Program-made: the position numbers and the translations under genes
The notes under the pieces: model-generated
Told to the model about the DNA's origin: nothing
Database searches by the model: none
The model's input: the letters and a program-made list of their open reading frames with translations, nothing else
From: a virus
Length of the DNA stretch: 64,000 bases
Virus record (IMG/VR): IMGVR_UViG_3300036790_000196
Location: 1 to 64,000 of that record
Direction: 5' to 3' (one strand)
Shown: positions 49,724 through 58,494 of the stretch, in pieces
How positions within the stretch are numbered: the first letter of the stretch is position 1
Layout: the number at the start of each line of letters is the position of its first letter

Positions 49724-51562
49724 CTAACTGAACTGCCCCGGCAAGCCCTGCGCGCCGCCGATGATCGGCAGCAGGTCCGGCGGGATGTACGACATGCCCG
49801 CGTTGGGGTTGAAGATGGTCGCGTGCTCGATGAGGAGGAGGCCCAAGGCTAGGCTGAACACACTGTCGTCCTTGTGGCCCTCGGCGGCTTCGCTTCGGCC
49901 ATTGGCCTTGCGGATGAAGTTCTCGCACTCTCTGAGCGCAGTTTCGTCCCAGATGCGAACGCCCCCTCCCGGCTCGTCCCAGTCGCGTATCGCCGCCGCA
50001 AGGCACTCGATGGCCCGTTCGCGGCTCTTTTCCATCGTCAGGTAGCCGTAAGCCTTGGTGGTCTTGAACTCGGTCTGGTTGAAGACCTCCCTCATGTAGA
50101 GATCGGCCCCGCGCTGCTTCAGGAGCTCCGTCAGCCCCCGGTCCTGATTCATCTCGACCACGATCTTGCAGCCGGAACTGTCCCCGTAGTGCCGCGCCAG
50201 CCGCCAGATGGTCTCCTCTAGAACGTCGATGTCCCACCGGCAGGGGACGACGCGCGCCACCGCGGCAGGCGGGTTCCACTTGCCGGTCCCGTCCTGAAAG
50301 CCCCCCTGCATGACGAAGACGCCGTGGAAGTCGGGGTCCTTGCCGCTCGCCTGCATGGCCCCCGTCATGGGATCAACGGACAGGATATACCGGCGCATCG
50401 GCATCGGCCGCTCAAAGAGGATCACCTTCGCCTCCAAGGGGTCCGTCTGGTGGAAGACGGGCCTTCCCTGCGCCTCCTGGAGCGTGCCGTAGAGCGGCAC
50501 CCGCTCGTGCATCCGGTCGCGCCGGATACTGAGCCCGCTGCGGCTGAAGCGCATGTTGCCCGACTTCATGAAGGCGTCCTGCCAAGAGTGCGGGTAGTCG
50601 CGGTCGAAGATGAGGCGGTCCTTGCCGCACTCCTTGGCGATGGCGTAGCGCCTCCACGCCAGTTGCTCCCATGCGTCGAAGTCGGTCACGCTTTCCCCGA
50701 GGCGCTGGACGCCGGATTCGTCGATGCGCCCGTAGCGGGAGAGCAGCGTCTTCTCCCCGTCGAAGTCGGGGTCGCTGTCCAAGGTGGAGCGGACGACCTC
50801 CTTCTGGGGCTCGGTGAGGCGCATCGTGGAGTCGCCGAACTCGAACCACGGGCTGAAGACCCGCACGTAGTCGCCGGGCATGATCTCTTTCGCGCCGGAC
50901 AGGAAATCCTCGGCGTCGGTCGCCTCGATCCAACGCTCGTGGAAGGACCCACTCGCTCCCTCCGCCGACGATTCGAGGAAGACGACGCTGTTGGGGATTA
51001 GCGGCACGCACTTCAGGATGTTCGCCAAGACCGTCGGCGCGTTGGCGACGCCGTAGCTGGACCAGCGTGCAACCTCGGTCGCGTGCAGCACCTGGAAGGT
51101 GGACGAGATGCCGGCCAATTTGTCGCCCGCCGTCTCGCTCGTCAGCCTGCTTCCATTCGTCCATTCGCCGAAGGAGTCGTGGATCTTGCCAGAGTTGCCC
51201 CAGTTGAACGAGTCGTTGTCGTTGTACGTCTGGAGAATCGACCAGAGGCTGTTCGTCTGGCTGTACTGGCCGCCGATGACGCAGACGCTGGCCGCGTGGC
51301 GCCGCATCCAGTGGTAGTCCTCGGCCCCGAAGTAGGTGGTGCTCCCCTTCTGGCGGGGCTTTAGGCCGATGACGCGCAGCGGCAGGCCCAGCTCCTCCAT
51401 GCGCCCAAGGACGCGCCGGATGAGGCGCTGGAGGTGGTTCTGCGTCGGGCTTATGAGCTTCCTGTCCTTGTCCCAAATCTTCGCGCAGCCGGACTCAAAC
51501 CAGACGCCGCAGTCCTCGCGGATGGCGTGGTCGATGAGCGCGCGCTCGGCGGTTTTGGTCAT
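49724..51562 (-). CDS. terL: Terminase large subunit
   Basis: A 612-residue protein. The Walker A-like KPRQKGST at residues 68-75, Walker B VVFLES near 193-198, and nuclease residues SVDPMTG near 393, VEMNQD near 470 and HKDDSV near 561 give the full ATPase-nuclease layout of phage terminases. GGQYSQTNSLWSIL and the HATEVARW block fit a podovirus type. It packages DNA through the portal. ATGA links it to the acetyltransferase gene upstream. Confidence 0.85.
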   Translation of the reverse strand: MTKTAERALIDHAIREDCGVWFESGCAKIWDKDRKLISPTQNHLQRLIRRVLGRMEELGLPLRVIGLKPRQKGSTTYFGAEDYHWMRRHAASVCVIGGQYSQTNSLWSILQTYNDNDSFNWGNSGKIHDSFGEWTNGSRLTSETAGDKLAGISSTFQVLHATEVARWSSYGVANAPTVLANILKCVPLIPNSVVFLESSAEGASGSFHERWIEATDAEDFLSGAKEIMPGDYVRVFSPWFEFGDSTMRLTEPQKEVVRSTLDSDPDFDGEKTLLSRYGRIDESGVQRLGESVTDFDAWEQLAWRRYAIAKECGKDRLIFDRDYPHSWQDAFMKSGNMRFSRSGLSIRRDRMHERVPLYGTLQEAQGRPVFHQTDPLEAKVILFERPMPMRRYILSVDPMTGAMQASGKDPDFHGVFVMQGGFQDGTGKWNPPAAVARVVPCRWDIDVLEETIWRLARHYGDSSGCKIVVEMNQDRGLTELLKQRGADLYMREVFNQTEFKTTKAYGYLTMEKSRERAIECLAAAIRDWDEPGGGVRIWDETALRECENFIRKANGRSEAAEGHKDDSVFSLALGLLLIEHATIFNPNAGMSYIPPDLLPIIGGAQGLPGQFS

Positions 51563-52074
51563 TGCGGCGAGACGATATATCGCCTCGCAAGCTCGTCAGC
51601 GCCTTGCGTGGACTTGAATATCTTCGGCGCTGGCCGCGTCATGGAAAAGCTGCTCGTCGGCTCGAAGCCGAGCTTCAAATAGAAGCCCGTCGCCTCAAGC
51701 GCGTGGAGGACGACGTTGGTGCCCCTGACCTTCGGGTGCCCGAGGACGGCCCGCATCAGGCGCTCGCCCAAGCCCCGCCCGCGAATGCGCTCGTCGATGA
51801 CGACATCGAGGATGGCCGAGAACAGTATGCCGTCCGTGACCACGCGGGCGAAGCCGAGCTGCGGCGCGGGAGGGCCTTCCGGTCCCGGCGTCCATGCGTC
51901 CACGGGGTAGAGGCCGAAGCAGAGCGAGTTCTTGAAGGCTTCGATGACGGTCTCGCGGGGCGTATGGAGGTACACGCCCTCGATATGCATGGCTTCGAGA
52001 ATCCAGTCCCACCGCAGGCACTCGGCGTCCGTGCTGATCCATGTGGCGCTGTCGGGGAGGAGGTCAGGCGTCAC
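51559..52074 (-). CDS. GNAT-family acetyltransferase
   Basis: A 171-residue protein from GTG 52074, behind GGAAAGG. ILDVVIDERIRGRGLGERLM is the acetyl-CoA-binding motif A (R/QxxGxG/A-type), and LEATGFYLKLGFE matches motif B. It is a GNAT acetyltransferase. The acceptor is unknown; neighbouring glycosyltransferases make a sugar or a host small molecule possible. Ends in an ATGA with terminase. Confidence 0.75.
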   Translation of the reverse strand: MTPDLLPDSATWISTDAECLRWDWILEAMHIEGVYLHTPRETVIEAFKNSLCFGLYPVDAWTPGPEGPPAPQLGFARVVTDGILFSAILDVVIDERIRGRGLGERLMRAVLGHPKVRGTNVVLHALEATGFYLKLGFEPTSSFSMTRPAPKIFKSTQGADELARRYIVSPQ

Positions 52075-52780
52075 GGTAAACCTTTCCAAGTGCGGCGACG
52101 ATTTCTTTGCGCTTCTCGACCAGCCAGCGTGTCGGCGCCGTAGCCCTGTCCCCGCCGTCCAGCCCCGCCCCAGCAGGATGCCTCTCCCCTCCGTAGCCGA
52201 TGTGGTCACAATAGGAGACAGCCGAGATGCAGCACCGGTTGCCTAGGATGGAGGGGACCGTCCAGTCGAAGTGGTCCAGCGTGTCGATCACCTTCATCAC
52301 CTTCTCGACGTGCGCGTGCGTGAGGAGGTACGAGATGCCCGGCGCGACCTTCTGCCAGAGGTGGTCCTTCAGCGGATCGTTCTCCAGCACGTTGCCGACC
52401 ATCGCCGTGTGGGCCTTGGTGTTGTAGAGGCAGGTGAGCGCCCCGCCGTTCTCCTCCTGAAGCCCGAGCGCCTGCGCCCTCCAGCCGGGGTCATGGGGGG
52501 CATCACTGTCGGTTAGGTATAGGTGGGTGTATGCGTGCCTCTGCTCCCAGAAATTCTGGAAGTGGAGCCGCCGCTGGTTCTGGATGCCGATCGGCTCGTT
52601 GAACTGGCGTATCTGGTCGCCGAACTTGAACAGCCAGTCGTTCGTGAACTCCTTGGACCCGTCGTTCGAGAGCACCATGAAATCCTGCGACGCCTTGGTC
52701 TCAAAGATGGTCGGCAGACAGAGGGCGGCTATGGGCGCGCGCTCGCGGACGGGAATAGCTATGTATATGCGCGTCGTCAT
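52064..52780 (-). CDS. Glycosyltransferase-like protein (GT-A)
   Basis: A 238-residue protein starting TRIYIAIPVRERAPIAALCL with LYLTDSDAPHDPGW near 88 (DxD motif) and GNRCCISAVSYC near the C-terminus. This fits a GT-A glycosyltransferase. It follows the next GT gene (ATG 52780 directly after its TGA), which supports a joint pathway. Confidence 0.65.
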   Translation of the reverse strand: MTTRIYIAIPVRERAPIAALCLPTIFETKASQDFMVLSNDGSKEFTNDWLFKFGDQIRQFNEPIGIQNQRRLHFQNFWEQRHAYTHLYLTDSDAPHDPGWRAQALGLQEENGGALTCLYNTKAHTAMVGNVLENDPLKDHLWQKVAPGISYLLTHAHVEKVMKVIDTLDHFDWTVPSILGNRCCISAVSYCDHIGYGGERHPAGAGLDGGDRATAPTRWLVEKRKEIVAALGKVYRDA

Positions 52781-53530
52781 TCACCACGTCTTGAACCCGC
52801 GATTTATGTACCTCGCGTTCTTCTCCTCGAACAGCCGCTTGCCTGCGGTGTAGCGTTCGGGGGCGTTCTGGTCGCGGTAGGTGTCGTCCCATGGCACAAG
52901 CGCGTTCCCCTTGTCGTCCTTGACGTGGTAATGATGCTGATGCTTGAAGATGAGTTCCTTGGCGCTGATGAGAAAGCATTCACTGTCGGCGGCCTGCCCA
53001 TAAGCTCGCACCGAAAATTCGTCGTCACTGAAGACGCTTTGATAAGCGGGGTTCAGGAAGAACCCTTCATGCAGGAAGTACTCCCGAGAACAGATCGCCG
53101 TGCAGAGGAGCCCGTCCTTGCGGTATCCGTCCGAGACCGCGACGACTACCTTTTCGTCGGCCCATTCCACCCCGAGCCTGCGATCGAGGCGGTCGAGAAG
53201 CGCAACGTCCCAGCGTTCGGGCGGCTCAACGTCGTCCTGCGCCTGTATCAGGAGATCGCCGGTCGAGCGTCCCGCGCCTGCGTTCCATGCCGGGGCGCTG
53301 GCGCTGACCATCGCCGTGAAGACGAGGCTTCTCCCAAATTTCGGCGCGGGCTCGGACATGATGCGCTCGCAGTCCGGGTCGCCCGCGTTCAGGATCATGA
53401 TGTACTCCACCCGCGACGGGTCCTTGGCTTTCTCGAACCACAATCTTCGGGCCGCGAGTGCCTTCTCGGGGCGGCCCTTTGTGGCGTGGAGGACGCTGAA
53501 AACCGGCTCGAATGTATTCACCGTCGTCAT
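52781..53530 (-). CDS. Glycosyltransferase-like protein (GT-A)
   Basis: A 249-residue protein with FSVLHATKGRPEKALAARRL at the N-terminus, LIQAQDDVEPPERWD near 95 (a DDxxxP-type site) and FSDDEFSVRAYGQAADSEC near 170. The 'HATKGRPEK' start resembles GT2-type transferases in phage genomes. Second of the cluster. Confidence 0.65.
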   Translation of the reverse strand: MTTVNTFEPVFSVLHATKGRPEKALAARRLWFEKAKDPSRVEYIMILNAGDPDCERIMSEPAPKFGRSLVFTAMVSASAPAWNAGAGRSTGDLLIQAQDDVEPPERWDVALLDRLDRRLGVEWADEKVVVAVSDGYRKDGLLCTAICSREYFLHEGFFLNPAYQSVFSDDEFSVRAYGQAADSECFLISAKELIFKHQHHYHVKDDKGNALVPWDDTYRDQNAPERYTAGKRLFEEKNARYINRGFKTW

Positions 53531-54489
53531 GTGTGGTTGGCTACTTCACAGAGTTCATCCTGATCGGTTCTGCCCCGGTATCCGCCAACAGCGCACGAGC
53601 ATGGCACGTCCTGCTCGGACTCGTCCACTTGCAGGGATAATTCGGGTTGGTCTGCATCCGCGAGAAACGATGCGACGCTCTTGCGACGGTCAAACAGTCC
53701 CCCGTCTCCGGTCGTGGTGCGCTGACGAAATTCTTCCCAATTCGCCCACCACATTGCGGCCACCGGATCGGTCTTGGCTATCGCGGCCCTTTTGAATCGT
53801 GCCTTGAGGAAGCAGAAGTCGCAATTTCCTAGCAGATTAGGAATGTTCAGGCGGAATGGTTGAGCCGCCCAAAAAGCGTCAACTGTGGCCTTGTTTGTTC
53901 GCCCATCAACCAGCGGAAAGACGGGTTGCTCGAAATCGTTCGGCCTGATGTTCGCCATTATCTCGTCAACACGGTGCGCCTCGTCCTGACGGATGCCGAT
54001 GTATGAATAGAAGTCCCGTATTCCCTGCGAGTAAATGTACCTGTCGCGGGTCCTCGTTTTTAGCTGCACGCTGCACATGCGGCTGCGGACGTTGGGCAGA
54101 ACCGATGCCCACGCGAGCAGTTCGTCGAATGGACTTTGCTCGTCACCCCTGCGGGAAGCCGTGCGGAAGTTGACTACCTTCCACCAATGGGCGCGTAACC
54201 CTTCTCGCTGCGCCGTTATCAGATTGGTCTGCGTCTTACCTTCCTTGACCAAGGCCGGTGCTATTTCGATGGCGGGAACGCGGGTGTATTCGAGCCATAT
54301 TACCGGCACGTCCCATTGTGCCTCGACCTCATGGACGAAATCCAAGGTTGCTTCATGCTCGCGCCCCGTGTTCTCGAAAATGACCGTGAACCTGTCTCGG
54401 AAATCGGGGTGTGCGTTCATCAGGCAATGCAGCATATACCCTGACGTTTGGCCGCCTGAGAAGCTGACGATGTGACGCGGTTCACTCAC
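53527..54489 (-). CDS. PAPS reductase-like/PP-loop protein
   Basis: A 320-residue protein from GTG 54489. VSFSGGQTSGYML at residues 8-20 is the PP-loop (SGGxTS) of the adenine-nucleotide alpha-hydrolase group, and NRMCSVQLKTR near 145-ish plus CDFCFL near 230 are Cys-containing. Related proteins include PAPS reductases and the DNA-modification protein DndC. A function in DNA or nucleotide sulphur chemistry is possible. It sits among glycosyltransferases. Confidence 0.65.
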   Translation of the reverse strand: MSEPRHIVSFSGGQTSGYMLHCLMNAHPDFRDRFTVIFENTGREHEATLDFVHEVEAQWDVPVIWLEYTRVPAIEIAPALVKEGKTQTNLITAQREGLRAHWWKVVNFRTASRRGDEQSPFDELLAWASVLPNVRSRMCSVQLKTRTRDRYIYSQGIRDFYSYIGIRQDEAHRVDEIMANIRPNDFEQPVFPLVDGRTNKATVDAFWAAQPFRLNIPNLLGNCDFCFLKARFKRAAIAKTDPVAAMWWANWEEFRQRTTTGDGGLFDRRKSVASFLADADQPELSLQVDESEQDVPCSCAVGGYRGRTDQDELCEVANHT

Positions 54490-55199
54490 GCGCAATTCTC
54501 CATGGCGATGTTCCACGCGTCATCCGGGCAACCGTGAATCATCACCGGCGTCCGGGGATCGTCGCTGAACGGGTTCTTGAGCATGCGGTCGCGCTTCACG
54601 TTGGTTTCCCTCCAGAGGTTGTTTATCAGCGGGGTGGAGGCATAGCGCGAACCAATCTGCGAAGCAAGCGCGCTGTCCCACCCCGGCGGGTTGTCGTAGG
54701 TGGGGCAGAGCTGCACCCTCTGCGCCGTGTCCATCGCCCAGAGCGCGTTGCCGTTCACGTGCGGCACGTCCACGCCTACGCTTCGGTGGCAGCCGACGAC
54801 GATCACCTCGGGGTTCGCCAGCTTCGCCGCCTTCCACTCGTTCAGCAGGTCGTCGGCCCACGTGCGCGAGATGACGACGCAATCGGGCTCCATGAGGAGG
54901 AGGCAGTCCACGTCCTTCCACTCGCGGTGGCGGCGGTAGTTGCACGCACCAAAGAGGTCGAAGGACATGGCGTTCGGCCCCCCAGGATGCCCGGTGCCGA
55001 CCGACATGGACTTGCTGTAATATGTGCGGACGTGCTTGTGCTCTGCCGTGCCGATCTCCGACGGCGTGATGCCGCGGCAGTCGTAGCGCGCCAGCATCCA
55101 CAGGTGCGACTGGCAGGACGGCTTCGGCAGGAAGTTGGCGAGACGGATGGCCGCAGCGCGGCTTTCGTCGTGATAGGGGATAATTGTCAGGAGGGGCAT
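54486..55199 (-). CDS. Glycosyltransferase-like protein (237 aa)
   Basis: A 237-residue protein with LLLMEPDCVVISRTWADDLL near 100 (a metal-site-like acidic centre) and GWDSALASQIGSRY near 170. The N-terminus LLTIIPYHDESRAAAIRL is a GT-A start. It looks like a GT2-type transferase. Its start follows a TAA by one base (TAATATG), like the portal. Confidence 0.6.
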   Translation of the reverse strand: MPLLTIIPYHDESRAAAIRLANFLPKPSCQSHLWMLARYDCRGITPSEIGTAEHKHVRTYYSKSMSVGTGHPGGPNAMSFDLFGACNYRRHREWKDVDCLLLMEPDCVVISRTWADDLLNEWKAAKLANPEVIVVGCHRSVGVDVPHVNGNALWAMDTAQRVQLCPTYDNPPGWDSALASQIGSRYASTPLINNLWRETNVKRDRMLKNPFSDDPRTPVMIHGCPDDAWNIAMENCA

Positions 55200-55200
55200 A

Positions 55201-55449
55201 TTAGGGTTCTATTGTCTTGTCGGTTATCCCTGTGTCCGGTGCCGCGCGGCGGGTCTGCTCATCCACCGTGAGGAGCCATTCCCGAATCTGCCCGTAGCGC
55301 GTGTAGATGGAGCCGCATTGGCGGGCACCCGCGAAGGTCGAGTCCCGCGAGCCCTCGTGCTTCGTGACGAAGATATGCACGGTGTCGAAGTGCTCGGAGA
55401 GCTGGTTCACCGCGTTCTGGACGCCGGTCATGTCGGGGTCATCGCTCAT
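55201..55449 (-). CDS. Small hypothetical protein (82 aa)
   Basis: An 82-residue protein from ATG 55449 in an ATGA overlap. Residues about 22-70 (DTVHIFVTKHEGSRDSTFAG and GSIYTRYGQIREWLL) match a small protein family seen in many phages, 'ARYGQxREWL'. Function unknown. Confidence 0.65.
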   Translation of the reverse strand: MSDDPDMTGVQNAVNQLSEHFDTVHIFVTKHEGSRDSTFAGARQCGSIYTRYGQIREWLLTVDEQTRRAAPDTGITDKTIEP

Positions 55450-57098
55450 TTGATCCAGTAGGCCGGCACGCGGCCTTCCAGCCACGCGCGCATATCGGCC
55501 TCGTATCTTTGTATCCCGCCGTGCGACCATAGCTCGGCACCGACTTCCCGCCTGCGGTCGTAGACGTACTGGTAGTTCGCCTCCTTGGGCAGCCCGTGCC
55601 TCACGCCGTCCGCGTCATGGTCGTAGTCCAGCATCGTGTACTCGCCAGAGAAGTGCCGGATGGCGACCGCGCCTAGCGTGGGAAATTCCGCGAAGCCTTG
55701 CGGAAACTCGTTGCGGCAGGAAAGCACGTAATCGTCGAACGGCATCTTCGTGTGCTTCTCGACCAGCTCCCGTGTCCGCTTGTACGTGTTCGCCATGTGG
55801 ACCTGCGGGTGGCGCACCATCGTCTCCCACTCGGGAACGAGACCGCACGCCGCCGTGACCGTCCCCTTCCATATCATGCGGTTGGGGTTCCTGACGCCGC
55901 AGACGGAGTAGAGTTCGCGCACGAGGAGCGGCCTGCCTCCCGGCGCAACATCCTCCGGCGTGAAGTTCCTCCACGGCATGAAGTCCGCGTCGAGGTGCAT
56001 CACGGCGTCGCAGGTCGGCATGATCTCGTCGGCGCGGCAGACTTGGATCTCATGTGCGAGCATCCCCTTGCCCGGCGCCTCATGGAACGTCTTTAAGGTC
56101 GCCCCGTCGCCCTCGACCCACGCGAAGATTTCGCGGTCCACGTCCGGCACCATGACGGTGACGCCGGTGAAGCCCTTAGCGTACTTGCGCACCCCCTGGA
56201 GGCTGTAGCGCAGGAACTCGACGTCGCGCCGGAAGGTGACGCAGAGGATGCCGATGCGAAGCTGACGTGGGGCGAGTATCTGCGCCCCAAAGAGCGCGGC
56301 CTTCTCCGCCTCGTAGGTCGCCTCGCCTATCGGCGCGTCGAGCGGGATGGGTTTATGATTCCTTTCCTCGTCCAGCGCGTCGAAGATCGTCCCGTCCTTG
56401 CATTGGTGGAACACCCAGCAGTCATGCGGCAGCACGCGGCGCAGGTTCTCCTTCGTGAACGGCTCCGGCCGCCAGACCTGCCGGATGGCCTTCGACTGGG
56501 CGGCCTGCGGGAAGGTCTCGTGGGCGCAAAGCGAGTCCCAGCCTATCTGCACGTTCGGTCCCGGCAGCGCGGCGAGGGACGGGGCGAGGGTGCGCCAGTT
56601 GGGGGGATATACGGCGACACCCGTCATGTGCGGGGTCGTCTGGCCCTCTATCACGAGGTCTCCGAGGAAGGGCTTGCCGCAGGCGTCGTACTCCTTCCTG
56701 AGCTCGTCCATCCAGCATCCGCCGATGACGGCGCAGTCGGCCTCGAGGTAGAGGAAGGCGTGGCCGGGAAGGAACTGCTCCACGTACTCGGCCCCGGCCT
56801 TCCACATGGAGGACGGCGTGCCCCCGAAGTAGCCCTTCTCTGCCACGGCGGCGTCGCGCATGTGGCGGTTGGGGTGCCAGCGCGAGGCGTCGTTGAGCCG
56901 CCAGACCTGCGCGGGCGTGAGGTCTGAGGAGTGCAGGACGATGAGCGGGTAGTCGATATCGACCTGCGAGTACCACGTCGTCCGCCCAAGGTGGCGCAGC
57001 ATCTTGATGGCGAGATGCCAGTCCATCCGGCAGACGGGGACGACGACGGCGATGGGGGTCCGCACGGGCAGCAAAACGATGTCCTCCTCTTGGAGCAT
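55446..57098 (-). CDS. Two-domain glycosyltransferase-like protein (550 aa)
   Basis: A 550-residue protein with two GT-A-like halves. The first has VVVPVCRMDWHLAIKMLRHL at the N-terminus and AFLYLEADCAVIGGCWMDEL near 120. The second begins LRIGILCVTFRRDVEFLRYS near 290 and has AVMHLDADFMPW near 370. Each half carries an acidic metal-type site. It could transfer two sugars or add one twice. It is the largest transferase in the cluster. Confidence 0.65.
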   Translation of the reverse strand: MLQEEDIVLLPVRTPIAVVVPVCRMDWHLAIKMLRHLGRTTWYSQVDIDYPLIVLHSSDLTPAQVWRLNDASRWHPNRHMRDAAVAEKGYFGGTPSSMWKAGAEYVEQFLPGHAFLYLEADCAVIGGCWMDELRKEYDACGKPFLGDLVIEGQTTPHMTGVAVYPPNWRTLAPSLAALPGPNVQIGWDSLCAHETFPQAAQSKAIRQVWRPEPFTKENLRRVLPHDCWVFHQCKDGTIFDALDEERNHKPIPLDAPIGEATYEAEKAALFGAQILAPRQLRIGILCVTFRRDVEFLRYSLQGVRKYAKGFTGVTVMVPDVDREIFAWVEGDGATLKTFHEAPGKGMLAHEIQVCRADEIMPTCDAVMHLDADFMPWRNFTPEDVAPGGRPLLVRELYSVCGVRNPNRMIWKGTVTAACGLVPEWETMVRHPQVHMANTYKRTRELVEKHTKMPFDDYVLSCRNEFPQGFAEFPTLGAVAIRHFSGEYTMLDYDHDADGVRHGLPKEANYQYVYDRRREVGAELWSHGGIQRYEADMRAWLEGRVPAYWIK

Positions 57099-57679
57099 CA
57101 GTCGGCCTTTACGGGGACTGCCTCAAGGGCGCGTTCCACCTCCGCGAGTTCCGCTGCGGATACCGGCGTCTCGTGCGCGGCGCGGTACTCGCGGATCATC
57201 TTCGCCCACGTGCGGCAGTATTGCACCACATTGGCGGCCACTGTTTGCGGGACCACGCCCTTGAATGGTTCCTTCACGGTGCGCTTCCACCAGAGGCTTC
57301 CCTCTGTCCTTTTCGTGACCCATCCGCAGCGGGCCACGACCTCAGGGTGGGAGAGGTACTCGAGCCCACGGTAGTCCTCGTAGCGGAACCCCGCGTCATG
57401 GAGTTTGGCGAAGATTTCGTGCTCGGGGCGTCCCGTCATGGGGCACACGAGTTCCGCCATGTTGACCCACGTTGCTTCGCGCTGCGGCAGGTGCTTGCTC
57501 AGGTCGTTGATGGCGCGGGAAAGCTGCGGGCGCGTGAGGTCGGTGATGCTTCTGGCGAGCATCCCGCAGTTGCATTGGGATGGCCGCGTCCAATCGTAGT
57601 TGCCGGACTCGCGCTCGATGAAGTCGGCGCAGCGGTCAAGGTGTGTGGCGAGCGATAGGGGGCGGTCGGATACGTTCAT
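57098..57679 (-). CDS. Hypothetical protein (193 aa)
   Basis: A 193-residue protein with SQCNCGMLARSITDL near residue 34 and helical, charged remainder. Cys residues could bind metal. No family is recognised. TGATG overlap with the next gene; position among glycan genes only suggests a related role. Confidence 0.55.
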   Translation of the reverse strand: MNVSDRPLSLATHLDRCADFIERESGNYDWTRPSQCNCGMLARSITDLTRPQLSRAINDLSKHLPQREATWVNMAELVCPMTGRPEHEIFAKLHDAGFRYEDYRGLEYLSHPEVVARCGWVTKRTEGSLWWKRTVKEPFKGVVPQTVAANVVQYCRTWAKMIREYRAAHETPVSAAELAEVERALEAVPVKAD

Positions 57680-57680
57680 T

Positions 57681-58016
57681 TTATTTATGGGTTGAAATTG
57701 GTGTCAGCCTGTCCTCCCGGTACACGATTGTCCCGTCCCTGCGCGTCACGGTCAGGTTGGAGGGGGCGGCTTCGGCCAAGGAGCACAAGGCGCGAGCGCG
57801 GTTGCGCATCTTTATCGTGCGCCACCTCCCCACCTGATCCCCCGCGGGATTGTGCGCGTTGCGAAGGATCTGCTCGGCGGGGGACTGGTGCTTGGCCGCA
57901 AGATCACCAAAGGTGCTGCGCCCTATCACCCTGCCTTGCGGGTGCGCGTTCCGATACGACGCGAAGCGCCCGTTCAGCGGCATCGGCTCATCGGGGTTTA
58001 TGACGGTGCGATTCAT
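57681..58016 (-). CDS. Hypothetical basic protein (111 aa)
   Basis: A 111-residue protein from ATG 58016 (ATGA overlap). It is Arg/Asn-rich (RFASYRNAHPQGRVIGRST) with a folded-looking C-terminus (LTVTRRDGTIVYREDRLT). Family unknown. Confidence 0.55.
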   Translation of the reverse strand: MNRTVINPDEPMPLNGRFASYRNAHPQGRVIGRSTFGDLAAKHQSPAEQILRNAHNPAGDQVGRWRTIKMRNRARALCSLAEAAPSNLTVTRRDGTIVYREDRLTPISTHK

Positions 58017-58186
58017 TCGTCCTTGTCGATCGGCCTCGTCACATCCGCGATCACGACGCCGATTGCGGCGAAGACGCCCACCGGGAAGCCGAGGAGGACC
58101 GCGAAGAACGGCGCGTGGAACAGGTGCGCGATGCCGGCAACGGCTGCGACGGCGACCACGGCGATGATTGTGATGCGCAGCATCAT
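58013..58186 (-). CDS. Two-span membrane protein, holin-like (57 aa)
   Basis: A 57-residue protein from ATG 58186 (a second ATG follows). Two hydrophobic helices, VVAVAAVAGIA and VLLGFPVGVFAAIGVVI, are joined by a short HLFHAP loop, with a charged C-terminus (DVTRPIDKDE). This is a class-II-holin-like topology. It is in the late array, not in the lysis group, so it may serve another membrane function. ATGA overlaps on both sides. Confidence 0.55.
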   Translation of the reverse strand: MMLRITIIAVVAVAAVAGIAHLFHAPFFAVLLGFPVGVFAAIGVVIADVTRPIDKDE

Positions 58187-58494
58187 AGCTTCTTTTGGCT
58201 ATTAGGCGGTGACTTGATGTCGTCCAAGGCGGCTTGAGCAATGATGCCTTTGCCTATGTCGTAGGCTGAAATCAGCTTCACCAGCGCGACGGCTCGGCTG
58301 GCGTGAATAGCGCCCTGCGACCAGAGCACGCGGTCCACGGCGTTGATTACTCCCTCCAGAGACTCCTTGCGGCTTACGATTGCCTCTACCTGTGGCTCGA
58401 TATACTCCATTGCTCGGAGACAGGTCATTTCTCCAGATTGGCACTTCATCAGAAGGTTGAACAGCTCCGAACGGTTCTGGATGTCGTAGCTCAT
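58183..58494 (-). CDS. Helical hypothetical protein (103 aa)
   Basis: A 103-residue, mainly helical protein from ATG 58494 (ATGA overlap). SELFNLLMKCQSGEM and EGVINAVDRVLWSQG are its best-ordered helices. It has no recognised domain. Small size and coupling suggest a structural or regulatory partner. Confidence 0.55.
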   Translation of the reverse strand: MSYDIQNRSELFNLLMKCQSGEMTCLRAMEYIEPQVEAIVSRKESLEGVINAVDRVLWSQGAIHASRAVALVKLISAYDIGKGIIAQAALDDIKSPPNSQKKL

